DNA from: Miscanthus floridulus
Taxonomy: Eukaryota > Streptophyta > Magnoliopsida > Poales > Poaceae
Direction of reading: 5' to 3'
Assembly: GCF_019320115.1 (NCBI RefSeq)
Contig: NC_089597.1
Span: 117,372,000 to 117,435,999 of the forward strand
DNA: 64,000 nt
Position numbers and translations under genes: made by a program. Below, in pieces: positions 47,365-58,399 of this stretch (its first letter is position 1; every line of letters begins with the position of its first letter). The notes beneath the pieces are model-generated. The model was not told where the DNA came from and did no database searches. It saw nothing but the letters and a program-made list of their open reading frames with translations.

Positions 47365-48205
47365 CTCCGAACCCTCCCTTGCCAAGCTTGGTCGTCTCAT
47401 GGAAGTTCCTGGTGGCCTTCCTTATCTCGGTGAAGTCAACATGGGCTGGCACGCCGGGGATGCATGCCCTGCATGATCCTGATCAGCTCGTCTTGCTCCT
47501 TCTTCCACCTCCTGTACTTGGAGTTGAGGTACAAGAACACAAGTGCCGTCGTGATGGCCGTCGCAGCCACCGATCCAAGGACAGAGGAGAGTATGACGAT
47601 CTTCTGTGAAATGACTCCCGTGGTGTCTTGGAAACCAGGGAGCCCGTCGACGGTCGAATTCCACCTGTGAACCTGTAGGAGCTGCCCCATGGAGGAGAAA
47701 AGGCCTAGCAATGCGTATTGCGCTCTGATGGTGATGGTCTTGCTGGCTATGGCGTTTGCAGGCTTTGGTGCATCTTCACCGGCGGCGTCGACGTAGACCG
47801 ACATGCGGTGGCTGATGTGATCATAGTCGATCCACACTCTGTACTTCCTCACCGCCGCCGCTGCCACAGAGGAATTGCCTGGCGGCGGATCTATGCCAAT
47901 TTGTACCCAGATTATGTCGCCACGAGACAGCAACGTCCCGTTATCTGGGTCTGTGCCGATCTCAGCGGTGAGGTGGCCGCCAGCACTATTGGTGGATGAC
48001 GAGGGGTTGGAGGAGCTGGAGGAGGGGCCAAGTACCTGCCAATTGGGTGGGGTGGAAGTGAAAGTGCCGAATGGGTTGAACAAAGGCTCAACGGCGAACA
48101 CCAGACTGGCGCCATTTGCTGCCTGCTTCATCTGCTTGTTTGGCTGCTGGTAGATGCTCATGGTGAAGACGACGCTGAAGGACGCTTCATCAATTGACCT
48201 GTCCA

Positions 48206-51097
48206 ATTATCTGACCAGAACATTATGGTGTTACCTCTGTGTGCTGAGCATATAGCTAGGTTCTGAAACTTTCCAAAATGCTTTAAGATGTCCTTCCACC
48301 AAAATGATCCAATTGGGCTACTAGCTTGAGGGGGTGTTTGATTGTTGGAATAAAAGGCAGACCAGGTTAGCTTGACCCAAGGGATGTCATGATTGTTATA
48401 GAATTTGTCCAAGAATTTCATCAGCATGGCTTCATTTGGACTCTGAATGTCAATGATGCCTAGTCCACCTTGATCTTTTGGTTTGCAAGCAAATTCCCAT
48501 GCAACTAGGCAGCTCCGTCTTCTGTTGATATCCCCTTTACTCCAAAGGCAGTGTTTCCTAAAAATGTCAATCTGTTTTATGACCTGGGGAGGGATTTTCA
48601 TACTACACATGTAGAAAGTTGGAAGAGCTGAAATCACAGAGTTCACCAGGATGAGTCTCCCATTATAAGAGAGGAACTTACTAATACCTGATAATCTTCT
48701 CTCAATTTTTGTAAGAAGTGGAGTGAATTCAATAAGAGATGGCTTAGTAGTCCCTAGGGGCAGTCCCAGATAGGTGAAAGGCATATCACCAACTTTGCAT
48801 CCAAAAGTATTAGCTAGGTGTGTGGCCCTGCTGTCATTCATATTAATAGGTACCAAGAATGATTTTGCAAAATTGACATGTAATCCTGTGGAGTCTGAAA
48901 AGGACCTGAGGAGACCTTTGAGATTGAAAAGAACTCTTGCTTCACCTGGTAGAATAAGAAGGGTATCATCTGCATATTGCACCATAGGGTAATCACCTTC
49001 AAAGGAATCACTGATGGGGTGTTTGATAATCCTAGAGTGCCAAGCCTTGTTAATGATAGACTGAAGTAGGTCTGCTGCCAAAACAAACAAGAGTGGGGAG
49101 AGTGGATCCCCTTGCCTCACACCCCTTTTGCAACTGAATGATTTTCCTGGATTTCCATTAAGAAGAATGGAGGAAGAACCAGAGCTTAACAGATTTTGTA
49201 TCCAACTGACCCATTTCTCAGAAAAACCTTTGTGCCTAAGCACTTGAATGATGACCTGATGTTCCAATTTGTCAAAGGCTTTCTCAAAGTCTATCTTTAG
49301 AATAACAATTTCCTTTTTTGATTTGTGGCATAAATGTAGAAATTGAAATGACCATGCTAGACAATCTTGTATAGTTCTCCCCTTGATGAACCCATATTGG
49401 TTGGTATGAACTAACTGTAGAATAACTTTTTTGAAGTCTTGAAGACAGTATCTTTGTGATGCACTTGAGGGACTAATTCAGCAGTGAAATGGGCCTGTAA
49501 TCATCAACATTCTCTGGATTTTCCTTTTTTTGGGATCAGAGCAATGAATGAAGATTTTATGCTTGACAGATTAATGTTGTTATCACAGAAATCCTTGAAC
49601 AATCTGATAAAGTCATCCTTGATGAAGTTCCAGCATTTCTTAATAAAAAGTCCATTGAATCCATCAGGTCCAGGTGCATGACTGTTAGGTAGATTTTTAA
49701 TAACTCCTTCAATTTCACCATCAGTGAAATCAGCATTCAAATCTTCCAGATTGTGCATTAGTAGTAAGCTGCTAAGATCATAGGAAATGTCAGTAAATTC
49801 ACTAACACCCAATCTGTTTTTGTAGGTTGTCCATAACATATTAACCTTTTGTTCATGATCAGTAATAATAGACCCATCGGTGTTTGTGAGAGAAACAAAA
49901 AAAATTCTCTTATGAGCTATGGTTGCCATGGTATGAAAAAAAGTGAGTATTCTCATCTCCTAGTTTAACCCATCTAACAGAGTTTCTTTGTTTCCAGTAA
50001 ACTCTCTTAGCCTCAAGAAGGGTGGCTAAATGACTTTTAACTAGTGCTCTAAAAGCCCTTTCCAGTCTAGACAACTCTCTCTGGTCTTCAAGCCCATCAA
50101 GGAGGAGTAGAACCCAATTATAGTTATAAATGAGTTTACTCAAATTTGATAACTTTTTGCTCCAGATTTTGAGTCCAGCTCTGACCTGCTTGAATTTTGC
50201 TGACATGGTTTTAGCTGCATTAGCATGATAGGGAGATGAATTCCAGTGCAGTTTAACTGTATCAATGAAACCAGGGTGCTCAACCCAGAAATTTTCAAAT
50301 CTGAATTTTTTTGATTTGGGAATGCTACTTCCAATATGAAGAACATATGGAATGTGGTGAGACAGGCTTATATAGTGGTTGAACAAAAGTAGCAGGGAAG
50401 GACAGGGTCCAACTAGCACAGGTGAAGATCCAGTCCAGTTTCACCAACAGTGCATCATTCTGCATATTGCTCCAGGTGTAGTTTCTACCACTAAAGGGTA
50501 TGTCAACAAGGTCCAAATCTGAAATAGTTTCATTAAACAAGTTCTTCTCTGTTTGATCCCCACCTGGTTTGTTTCTATTTTCAGGGTATCTGATAAGATT
50601 GAAGTCACCACCTAAGACCCAATCATCAAAGTCACTTGTGTCAAAGTTCATTAGCAAGTAATGAAGCCCATTTTCTGAGGAGAGCTAGCAGGACCATAAA
50701 TGTTAGTGACATGGATAATGTTATTGTCAAGTTTGCAAAGAAGTTTGACAGTGATAGCATAAGAGTTGATATGTACAACACTACCATCAAATAAGCTGCT
50801 ATTCCATATTGTAATTATCCCTCCAGAGGCCCCTACAGATGGGGAGTAAGCAAATTGATCTAAGTTCATAGGACAAAACTTTTTGATGTAAAAGTTATCA
50901 AAACTCTCCCTCTTGGTTTCTTGTAAGCACACTACTTGGCAAGCACTTTCAGAAATTTTATCTCTTATAGCATCCCACTTTTCTTGTGAATTTATACCCC
51001 TGACATTCCAAAAGAGAATTTTACTAGATCTGTTATAGTAGTTATTCATGGGAACCACAGTCAGAGGTAATGAGAAGTTTGAGCCACCAAGGGCCAA
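48206..51097 (-). pseudogene. LINE ORF2 (endonuclease and reverse transcriptase)
   Basis: Endonuclease motifs: ILFWNVRGINSQEKWDAIRD, VVCLQETK, GGIITIWN, VLGGDFNLI, FSGRNYTWSN (51050-50440). RT motifs: IPKKGKS (about 49510), IDFEKAFDK (about 49290), RGVRQGDPLSPLLFVLAADL, the catalytic YADD in VQYADDTLLILPG (about 48970), and PFTYLGLPLG. Shifts near 50650, 50340, 49930 and 49500 break it. The C-terminal zinc-knuckle part is missing. Confidence 0.9.
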
Positions 51098-51379
51098 ACT
51101 GTGTCACAAGAATGACAGAGATAATAAAAAGGCATAATCTGAACAAAGATGGCAGGGAATAAACTTAATACAGAAGATTATGCACAGATAGGTAAAATAG
51201 GAAATTGGATAAAAGTCCACACCAACAGAGTAGCAAAACACATGTTCAGAGCTCCAAAAAAGATTACAGCATTGATAGGTCTTATTAGTCCAGTACAGGC
51301 ACTGGATCAGAGAGCTCAAGTGACTAACAAAAGAAAAGTGCACTACACATGGGACTAGTGCACCCGGAAACATCATGAG

Positions 51380-52487
51380 GCTTCTATTCATCTAGGTCAT
51401 CCTTTTCCAGCAGACCAGCGGAGACAGTCTCAGACTGAATCTGGAGAAAACCTTCACCAATGCCTCTGAGGATTTCCTTTGGAAGGTGAGGGGCAATCTT
51501 GCAACCAGGAGGGGGCACCATGGCCAGCGGGACAGGCTCATCTTTATTTGCAGCAGGTTCCTTGGCTTTCTTGGCACTTTCAGCATCCTTGAAACCTTAG
51601 AGTTTGTTGGAGATTCTCCTGCTGCGCCCCAAGAAACTGTCATCGAGCTTCTCCTTCACTCTGACTGTCCTCTTCTTCCTTGGGGTCTGGAAGACAGGAG
51701 GTGGTGCATCCAGAATTTCTACATCCACCTTAGAACCAGCATTGCCTTCAGGAACATCTTCAACAATGTCTTCAACTATTTCATCAGCATTGTCACCAAG
51801 AACTTCATCTACCATGCCACCAAGATCAGTGTTACCATCAAAATCATCAACAACATCCACCTCATTCTCATCATCTTCCAGATAGTCAAGCCCAATTTTT
51901 TTCAGAGCATCAGCACCACCAATCTGAGGATGTAAAATTAGGGCCAAGTGAATCAGAAGGTGTTGATCATTGAAATATGAAGGGATAAGAGTGTTATGAT
52001 TAATATGTAATAAGCTCAGGAATCTTAAGAAATTGGAAGATGGATTAGAGGTAATGAAATTTAGTACCTTTCTGATAATAGATAGAACCACTGTCACTAG
52101 TGGATCAGAGGCTGTAGATGGGCCAACAATGACAGATCTCAGAGTAGGAAAAGGGCCCTTCACAGCATCAAGCACAGCGAACTTTCCAGTAGCAGTATTG
52201 GACATGATCTCACTTTCAAAGCCTTGGCTCTCAATGCCATTCAACACATTCTGTGCTTCAGCCTCTTTCTCCACATCAGCAAAATGGGCTTGCACTGCAT
52301 TCTGGGCAACAGCAACTGTGTCATGGGGAGCAAGCTGACTCCGACATTGATGAGCGGCTGCGAAAGTAATATACGTCTGGTTGTTTTCTTTTATTGTTTT
52401 TATTTCTTTTTTTAGGCTGTTTGGCATTTTGATTGATGAACGTCCATGGAGTGAAGGTTGGTTGGATTGATCTTGAATGTGCGTCAT
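51380..52487 (-). pseudogene. LINE ORF1
   Basis: ATG at 52487 reads MTHIQDQSNQPSLHGRSSIK. A very acidic central part follows (LEDDENEVDVVDDFDGNTD), then the basic TPRKKRTVRVKEKLDDSFLG and RSRRISNKL. A TAA at about 51597 follows, and the same frame then continues GFKDAESAKKAKEPAANKDE to LLEKDDLDE and a stop near 51380. It therefore carries a single premature stop. This ORF1 type lacks an obvious RRM; a role in RNA binding is inferred from LINE biology. Confidence 0.75.
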
Positions 52488-52530
52488 AAGTTGTTAGATG
52501 AATTCAGGAGCAGGTTTGATTTGATGGAGG

Positions 52531-52928
52531 GCGCCCGTGTTTGAGTTATGGAATAATAACAATCAACCACCAATAACGAGTTGGACCAAGCAAACATTAC
52601 AAATATCACCCAGCAAGCTATGCGTGTTCAAGGCACAAGCTCAAATAGAGTCAAACCAAATATATATAACCAAAAAGGAGCTAAATACAACCAGCGGTTG
52701 TTCTGATGAGCATCCATCCTAACTAAAATAACATTGAACACAGTTTCCAAATCGATTTGGTACAAAATGTTCAACTCCATATTGCTCCATAACCATGATT
52801 GTCAAGATCTGCAGCAAAGCCATGAAATTCAAAAAAGGCTCGGTCTTGATGGTGTAGCATAACTATTCTATTCCTCCTAAATAACATTGCACTTAACATA
52901 CACAAGACCCAAGCCAGCATGCTACAGC
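52531..52928 (-). other. 3' flank of the VMA21-like gene
   Basis: This AT-rich DNA with no coding frame probably contains the 3' UTR of the minus-strand gene that ends at 52929. No clear polyadenylation signal was chosen. Confidence 0.45.
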
Positions 52929-53291
52929 TTACTCAACCTTTCCCTTCCCTCTGGAATCATCATCACTCACTTGAGAGGACGTTGTTGGCTGGTTAATACG
53001 GTGTGGAGTCTCCTTCATCGCCATGAATATGTAATAGCCGATCACCAGATTAACTGCTATGACGGCCAGGATGACATCTGACTCACTCCTGAAAAATTTT
53101 ATCATTATTACCAAATACATAAAATTTATCATTTATGTACTCCATTATCTGAACATAGTAAATGGAGTACACTGAACAGGAACAGCAGCCGAACCTGGAA
53201 ACACCTGGTAGTAGAACCCATACATGATCACGACGGGGGCCATCCACATCACCATGGATGTAACCGCGAACTTTGTGATCGCTCCTGACAT
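52929..53291 (-). CDS. VMA21-like vacuolar ATPase assembly membrane protein
   Basis: Two exons are visible. The first (53291-53195) has ATG then MSGAITKFAVTSMVMWMAPV and VIMYGFYYQVFPG, a transmembrane helix. The second (53088-52929) has SESDVILAVIAVNLVIGYYI, FMAMKE and a polar tail ending GKGKVE. Two helices with an FPG turn and a short cytosolic tail match VMA21, the ER chaperone for V-ATPase V0 assembly. Donor CCAG/GTTCGG and acceptor TTTTTCAG/GAG give 257 coding bases, one short of a whole frame, so either a small exon is missed or the copy is mutated. A non-coding first exon probably lies upstream, with an acceptor near 53330. Confidence 0.7.
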
Positions 53292-53759
53292 CGCTCGCTT
53301 CTCCTGATTGATGGGGGATGCTGAAATCAACCTACAGATATGAGCAGTTCAGTCAGAGCACAAAAAACAGAGAGTACACTGCTTTTAGCGCACGCACGCG
53401 CGCACGCACGCGCGCAGACATAAAGCAAGCAACAACTCAGTAAAGTGTATGGATGGATTGGAGCCGAGTACATCTCACCCAGAAAGATTTGGACTAGCTC
53501 ATTCGCGGCAGAGAGGGGATCTCGCGAAACAGGCTGGAGGATTTCTTACCAACAAAAAGATGCAGTCAGTTCGATTTCCAACTGGGTCTCCGCTCGACGA
53601 GCCTGGCCCAGCAGAGGTGAGCTGAGGGCAGCAACGGCTCGAATCCCGGAAGTACTACTTCCGGGCGGCGAGTGGAGTGTGCTTGGTGGCCGGAGCCCGG
53701 AGCCGGGAGACGGAGGAGGAGCCGGGAGCCCGGAGCCAGCATGTCCACCATCACCGAAT
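53292..53759 (-). other. 5' region of the VMA21-like gene
   Basis: It contains the presumed acceptor before the coding exon, a CA/CG microsatellite (53389-53416) and GC-rich DNA (53560-53760) that could be the promoter and 5' leader. Open frames on the plus strand here are compositional. Confidence 0.45.
53389..53416. repeat. CGCA/CGCG microsatellite
   Basis: Alternating purine-pyrimidine CGCACGCACGCGCGCACGC steps lie upstream of the VMA21-like coding exon. Such tracts can adopt Z-DNA, which is only a possibility here. Confidence 0.85.
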
Positions 53760-53945
53760 ACACGCCCACCGGTGCTCTCCCAGTTCCCACCCTTTGCTAA
53801 AATTCATCGAACATCTCGAGAGCGAGTGAGCGACGTCGATCCTCCCGGCGCGCGCTAAGCGCAGCGCAGGCACCGCGAGATCGTACGTCCCCTCGTCGAG
53901 GGCGCAGCCCAAGGTCGCCATTTCGTCGAGCATCTCGAACGGCCT
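53760..53945 (-). pseudogene. Pentatricopeptide-repeat (PPR) protein fragment
   Basis: The minus-strand frame reads PFEMLDEMATLGCALDEGTY then DLAVPALRLARAGRIDVAHS, the helix-turn-helix pattern of a PPR unit. The following REMFDEF-like bases are out of frame. Both ends stop abruptly, so it is a short displaced exon piece. PPR proteins bind organelle RNA; this piece cannot work alone. Confidence 0.55.
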
Positions 53946-53995
53946 TGAGGAGAGAGAGAGCGCGCTAAGAATCTACTATTTCAATAGTAATAACT

Positions 53996-54224
53996 TACTC
54001 CTCCGTCCCAAAATAACTTATCGTTTTCGCTTCACGAGAAACAACTTTGACTAAATATATTAATATTTATGGTGACATAATTAGTATCATCGGAAAGCAT
54101 CTTTAAATCTAGTTTTTTAACATATTTATTTGAAGATACAAATATTACACATATTTTTTATAAATCGAGTCAAACTTGTGGTACAGAAACTCAAAACAAC
54201 AGTTAATTTGTGACGGAGGGAGTA
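53996..54224. mobile_element. Stowaway MITE (Tc1/mariner type)
   Basis: The ends are TACTCCTCCGTCCCAAAATA and TGTGACGGAGGGAGTA, inverted copies with the TA target dinucleotide. The length is 229 bases and the element is non-coding. It marks the boundary next to the PPR fragment. Confidence 0.92.
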
Positions 54225-54391
54225 TATAGCAATACTTGCTGAGGCTTCTTTATCTCGAATGCACCATGTCAATTGGGGTGATCACTAATCATCTGTAGTG
54301 TACCATGTCACTTGGGATGACATATGTGTGACATTTTAGTCTCAATAAGTATATTGTCATTCAATGACCAAAATCACGGACAATGGTCTAA

Positions 54392-54820
54392 GGCCTTCCG
54401 CAGCGTTGCACTCGAGTGATGCCAAGAGAAGAAAGAGAAGATTTTGGCTTCGCTCCTCACATTGCAAGCAGAGAAGCTAACTCGAAGTGATGCCTACAAA
54501 ATGGGGAGCGGTGCAAGTACGTTCACCGATGCCGAGCGATGCCCAATCAATAAAATAACAGGAGAAAATAGGAGCAGGCGATGCCAAGTGGGCATAAAAT
54601 AGGTTAATTACTGTAGCAGGCAGCAGCAATAGCCTGCGTGCCTGCGACTGAACCAGAGAGAGAAAACAGTGAATGCTATTTTATTCAATGTGGGTCCCAA
54701 CGATCCCATATGGCTCTGGTGCCAGATATTTTTCACACTGCAGCTCATTTGACATCGGTGCTCAATTCTAGTTGTGGGGCCCATATATTTTGGGGCATCT
54801 CTACCACACTGCAGAAGGCC
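54392..54820. mobile_element. Tourist-like MITE (PIF/Harbinger type)
   Basis: GGCCTTCCGCAGCGTTGC on the left and CACACTGCAGAAGGCC on the right are inverted copies. TAA lies directly outside both ends (54389-54391 and 54821-54823), the standard target duplication of this superfamily. Confidence 0.85.
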
Positions 54821-55246
54821 TAAGGGCTATTCAATACACATATGCTCCATTTGGTGTTCTTTTGGGAGCACATGTTCATAAACAACACACCCAAACTAAC
54901 TCAAGTACTCAACTGCAAGCTTCTCAGTTAACCTTATAGTTAATCATTCATCTCTAGACAAAGGCGTATCTCAACCTTTGTCATCTCAGGGGCTGAGGTG
55001 GAGTGGAAAGGTCGTTACTGCTAGTTGTAGACACTTTGTGGTCTGTTTAATTATAGGCTTGAGGTTAGATAGTTCAACTGGCTTGTGAAACTAGGGTATG
55101 AATATGGGCGCACACTTGTGTTTGTGAAATAGAGATGAGAGTTGAGCACTTGTTGTATTTGTTTGTTTTTTATACGTTGTATTATCTGTTTGCTTCTAGA
55201 AGTAGGGTAGGTACACACTTAGATTTTTTAAAGTAGAAAAAACTAA

Positions 55247-55487
55247 GGCATTGTTTAGTTGGCGAAATTTTTGGCGAAATGGTATTGTAGCACTTTCGTT
55301 GTTATTTGGCAATTAGTGTCCAATCATAGTCTAATTAGGCTTAAAGATTCGTCTCGTGAATTTCGTCTAAACTGTGTAATTGGTTTTATTTTTTATTTAT
55401 ATTTAATGCTTCAGGTATGCGTCTAAAAATTCGATGTGACGGAAAATCTTAAAAAATTTTGCAAAATTTTAGGAACTAAACAGGCAC
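55247..55487. mobile_element. MITE related to the one at 2070
   Basis: The ends are GGCATTGTTTAGTT and AACTAAACAGGCAC, with TAA at both sides (55244-55246 and 55488-55490). The core CTAATTAGGCTTAAAGATTC links it to 2070-2339 in the opposite orientation. It is absent from unit B. Confidence 0.82.
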
Positions 55488-55609
55488 TAAATATATAGAG
55501 AGAGCCTAAAACAACGGCTAGTTGCCAACGGTCGAGAAGACGATGGTAATTGTTTATTTGTTTCATTGTACATATGTTATTTTTTTATTATCCTATATAT
55601 ATTGATTAA

Positions 55610-56638
55610 TGTTGGGACAACCACACTAACACACTTGTTAGTGACAGCAAAAGCGCTTAATTTCACCACAATGCGAAATCAGCCCAGGTCGTCACCTATT
55701 CACGGAAGAAAACATATGCATCACACATATATATGAAGGAAATAACAATAGTCACAACTGGTCCCAATCAGTTATTATCACATCAGAAGCAATCACAACT
55801 GGTTCCAATCAGCTATGTTCACATCAACCGCAATTGCAACTGGTTGCAATTGATCATAACAACACCAACAGCAAGCACAACTAGTTGCAGCCAAACTCGC
55901 AGCAATAATAAGACATCAGATTTAACGTGAAAAAACTCCCAAAATGGGGTAAAAACCACGAGACCAAGCTAGTCAAATCTTCTTCTACTATATGCTTGTG
56001 GGATTATAACAAGTTCATCTCTAGATAGCACTAGAGGCAACCATACATCAAGATACAATAGATCTTGGATAGCAACAATAAGATTTAGGGGCTGCTACCT
56101 AGGGAGTGGAAAGACTTCACCAAATGATGGTGGAACTCATATTAGAGGCATCAAGGATGTGGATCTGAAGCTTCGCAACCTTGAGAACGAATCCTTCTTG
56201 ATCTACTTCGAGCTAGATCTCCTCTCTAATTCCAGTCTTCTCCCTCTCTTTCTTTTTCTCTGATTTTCTTCCCTTCTCTCACGCGCAAGGAGAACAAGAG
56301 GGGCTGAACTGAGCTGTGTTGTTCTCTCAGTCACACACCAGGAGTGGCTCTCGTGATGTCCGGAGACTTCCTTTCCTTCTTTAATAAGACAAGGAGCAAA
56401 ACACTGAGCCTATTCGCTTGCTCGTAAACGATCGTAAATTTCCAGTCAGGAACAGTGTTTTTCTCTCACACCAAACCAGCCAGCAGTAAATAATCCACGA
56501 TCGTTTACGGCCTCCCGAACAGGCTGTAGATGCACATAAGGTTGATCCATTTCCTATGTTGAACCTATGACATGTGGGCCTACTCACTAGGAACATTTAC
56601 CCTCCTCAACACCCGCTCGTGAGGAGGATTTCTCAACA
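55610..56638. mobile_element. Solo LTR
   Basis: It begins TGTTGGGACAACCACAC and ends GGATTTCTCAACA, flanked by ATTAA at 55605-55609 and 56639-56643. There is no internal region. CCTCCTCAACACCCGCTCGT followed by GAGGAGG forms a hairpin near the right end. The 117-base MITE at 56408-56524 lies inside. The element is absent from unit B. Confidence 0.8.
56408..56524. mobile_element. MITE, second copy of the 41593 family
   Basis: The ends are GCCTATTCGCTTGC and CCTCCCGAACAGGC. It shares TAAACGATCGTAAATTT and TTTTTCTCTCACAC with 41593-41708 and contains a second CACGATCGTTTACGG, so it is self-complementary. It sits inside the solo LTR. Confidence 0.8.
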
Positions 56639-57014
56639 ATTAATATTCTAGAGTGGATTATTTGTCCTATCTAATGAGTACGTATGCATGGAGTCATAGG
56701 CATGCATCTGACTCATGGCCTACCAGCTCATCCCATGAGCTAGGGCACTATAGATGGCCTAATAAGATATGATCCCACCTACTCTTCTTCAACGAGATCG
56801 ATACCGAGCTGATGTGTTTCTACGTGAACAAAGGCAGAGCCATGAAAGAGTAGAAGATACGTCGAACATCCATGTAAAAGTGATAACACTATGGAGATTT
56901 GAGTAAATTCGTTCAATTCGGGCCGCACATGTCATTCAATCGTTGCAACGTACCCAGAATACGAACAAACAAAAACTGAATGACGCATCTGTTTACAGAA
57001 ATACATGAAACAAA

Positions 57015-57404
57015 TTAATTAATGCTGATGACGATCGAGAAGCGACGACTTGACTGCTCCCGGAGCCGGCCGGCCTGCCGGCCTCTGTTAGTTAGACGAC
57101 GACGAGGAAGACGCGGTGGAGGTCTCGAGATGGCGGCGAGTCGCGGCAGACGACGACGTCGCTTGTTCTTCCGGCCTTGCAGGAAGCACTCGAGCGACCT
57201 CTTCAGCGACGACGACGACGGTTTCCCGGCGGCGGCGAGGGCGGCGCCGTCCGCTCTCGTCTTCTTGGTCTTGGCCTCCTCCACCGCCCTCTTGGCCGTG
57301 GCGATGATCACTCTCGCCTGCTCCTCGGTGGCCTCGACGCCACGGCCCACCGCCACCTTCTCCGGCACCGCAGCCCCGCTCCGCATGCTCGGCTTCGTCG
57401 TCAT
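57015..57404 (-). CDS. Small protein with a Jas-like motif, tandem copy A
   Basis: ATG at 57404 begins MTTKPSMRSGAAVPEKVAVG. ATEEQARVIIATAKRAVEEA (amphipathic helix) and GKPSSSSLKRSLECFLQGRK follow. SL-x2-SL-x2-FL-x2-RK resembles the Jas motif of JAZ/TIFY repressors, but no TIFY domain is present. After RKNK the frame becomes Arg/Pro-rich; copy B and the DNA alignment suggest a one-base loss here, so the tail (from about residue 80) is altered. A TATA-like TTTTAAA lies about 155 bases upstream. A nuclear jasmonate-linked role is only a suggestion. Confidence 0.55.
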   Translation of the reverse strand: MTTKPSMRSGAAVPEKVAVGRGVEATEEQARVIIATAKRAVEEAKTKKTRADGAALAAAGKPSSSSLKRSLECFLQGRKNKRRRRLPRLAAISRPPPRLPRRRLTNRGRQAGRLREQSSRRFSIVISIN

Positions 57405-57558
57405 GGCCGATTGGTTGAGTTGGTCTCTGCTAGCTAGTCTTTCTTCTATCTCTCCCTGGACACGATTAGAATCTCAGAGAGAAGAGAGAGGGAGAGGCTA
57501 GAGAGGAAACTACTAGCAGCACGGGAGGGAGGCGATGGGAGAGATCGATGAAGGCGTC

Positions 57559-57567
57559 CTTTTAAAC
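57559..57567 (-). promoter_or_regulatory. TATA-like box of copy A
   Basis: On the minus strand GGGTTTAAAAGGACGCC lies about 155 bases before the ATG at 57404. The equivalent position in copy B has GGGTTTAAAAGCACGCC, so the element is kept in both. Confidence 0.55.
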
Positions 57568-57700
57568 CCGCCGTCAGCCGGCCGTCTCCACCTGCTGCTT
57601 GGGTACGGTTGGGATCCGCACGTGTGTTTTGCTTCTACACGTGCGTGTGCGTGCTATGTTAATGTTAGGCGTGCTCGATCGGATCGTTTCGGTTGTGCAA

Positions 57701-58399
57701 TGGGTTACCAGCACACGTACTTGCCAGTTTGGGAAAGTCCCGTCGTTGCCACCTGTCACCTCTGGGACCGCCACATGCTACAACCGGTAAGTACCCATGC
57801 GAAAGCGAAACAGTGTGGCCGGGTCGGCCAAATCTGCAGGTTAGAACACATGAGGAGCACGTGCTGAAACTGACAGAGATTTAGGAGTGTGTGCGGCTCT
57901 CAGTCTGTGTTGTGCACTAGCTGGTTGATCTATCGGATTAGATTTTGGTGATGGCAATGGCATATCGAGCTAGAGCTTGCATATTGCTAGGTAGCGCATG
58001 TGTGTGTTTGGACGACGACAGCTCAGTTCTAGCAAGGATGTGTGGTAGTATTGTGTTGTATTAAAAGGGATTTAAAAAAACCATTCTAAAAGGGACTTAA
58101 GATCGTGTGAGATATCATTTCAATGCCGTTTAATTAATGTAGCTCTTTTAATTTGTTTTAGGAAGATGATTTATAGGTTTGAGTCTTCCAGAACCCAATA
58201 GTTTCTATCCTATGGGTTTCTGGGTTAGCCGGCTTGCATATCCCATCCCATGCCTTAATAACTGAAATAAAATTAGATTAATAAAAAATATAAGATATTT
58301 GATGATGCACTTTCACCTTTCCAACGTTCACAGTTCTTTAATGCATCTATAGCTCTCCACATTTTAGTATACTAGTATATATTTTCCATAACAATTTGC
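57701..58399. other. Spacer between the duplicated units
   Basis: This AT-rich DNA becomes GC-rich near the left side, which carries promoter-like sequence for copy A. No coding frame is supported. Confidence 0.45.

Larger units (their letters stand above)
41171..48205 (-). pseudogene. L-type lectin receptor-like kinase, broken by insertions
   Basis: From 48205 downward the frame starts inside the legume-lectin domain (ASFSVVFTMSIYQQPNKQMK, then NGASLVFAVEP; later YRVWIDYDHISHRMSVYVDA). A transmembrane helix (SVLGSVAATAITTALVFLYL, about 47540) and the kinase start (DFTEIRKATRNFHETTKLGK) follow. About four extra bases near 47455 shift the frame before the kinase. A Copia element splits the gene in the Gly-rich loop. 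Beyond it the kinase resumes at GFYNKGEALLVYEYM, so the segment with the ATP-binding lysine is missing. HRDIKANNIML, GDFGIA and APDYA remain. A MITE interrupts the C-lobe, and a CTG run gives six Gln. Signal peptide and N-terminal lectin are lost at the LINE junction. In life this family is a plasma-membrane receptor; this copy is dead. Confidence 0.9.
48206..52530 (-). mobile_element. L1-type LINE, minus strand, 3'-truncated
   Basis: On the minus strand ORF1 (52487 down to about 51380) is followed by ORF2 with endonuclease and reverse transcriptase, ending inside ORF2 at about 48206. There it abuts the lectin coding sequence without a poly-A tail. LINEs usually lose the 5' end and keep the 3' end, so this break needs a later deletion or recombination. 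The upstream limit near 52530 is approximate. Confidence 0.88.
54325..57700. repeat. Tandem duplication, unit A
   Basis: Unit A matches unit B (58400-60260) in the same orientation: GGCTATTCAATACACATATG (54826) against the same word at 58567, the ACAACGGCTAGTTGCCAACG block (55509 and 59023), ACTCTTCTTCAACGAGATCG (56780 and 59228) and the coding region. Unit A is longer because it took up a Tourist MITE, another MITE and a solo LTR. These insertions postdate the duplication. Confidence 0.85.
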
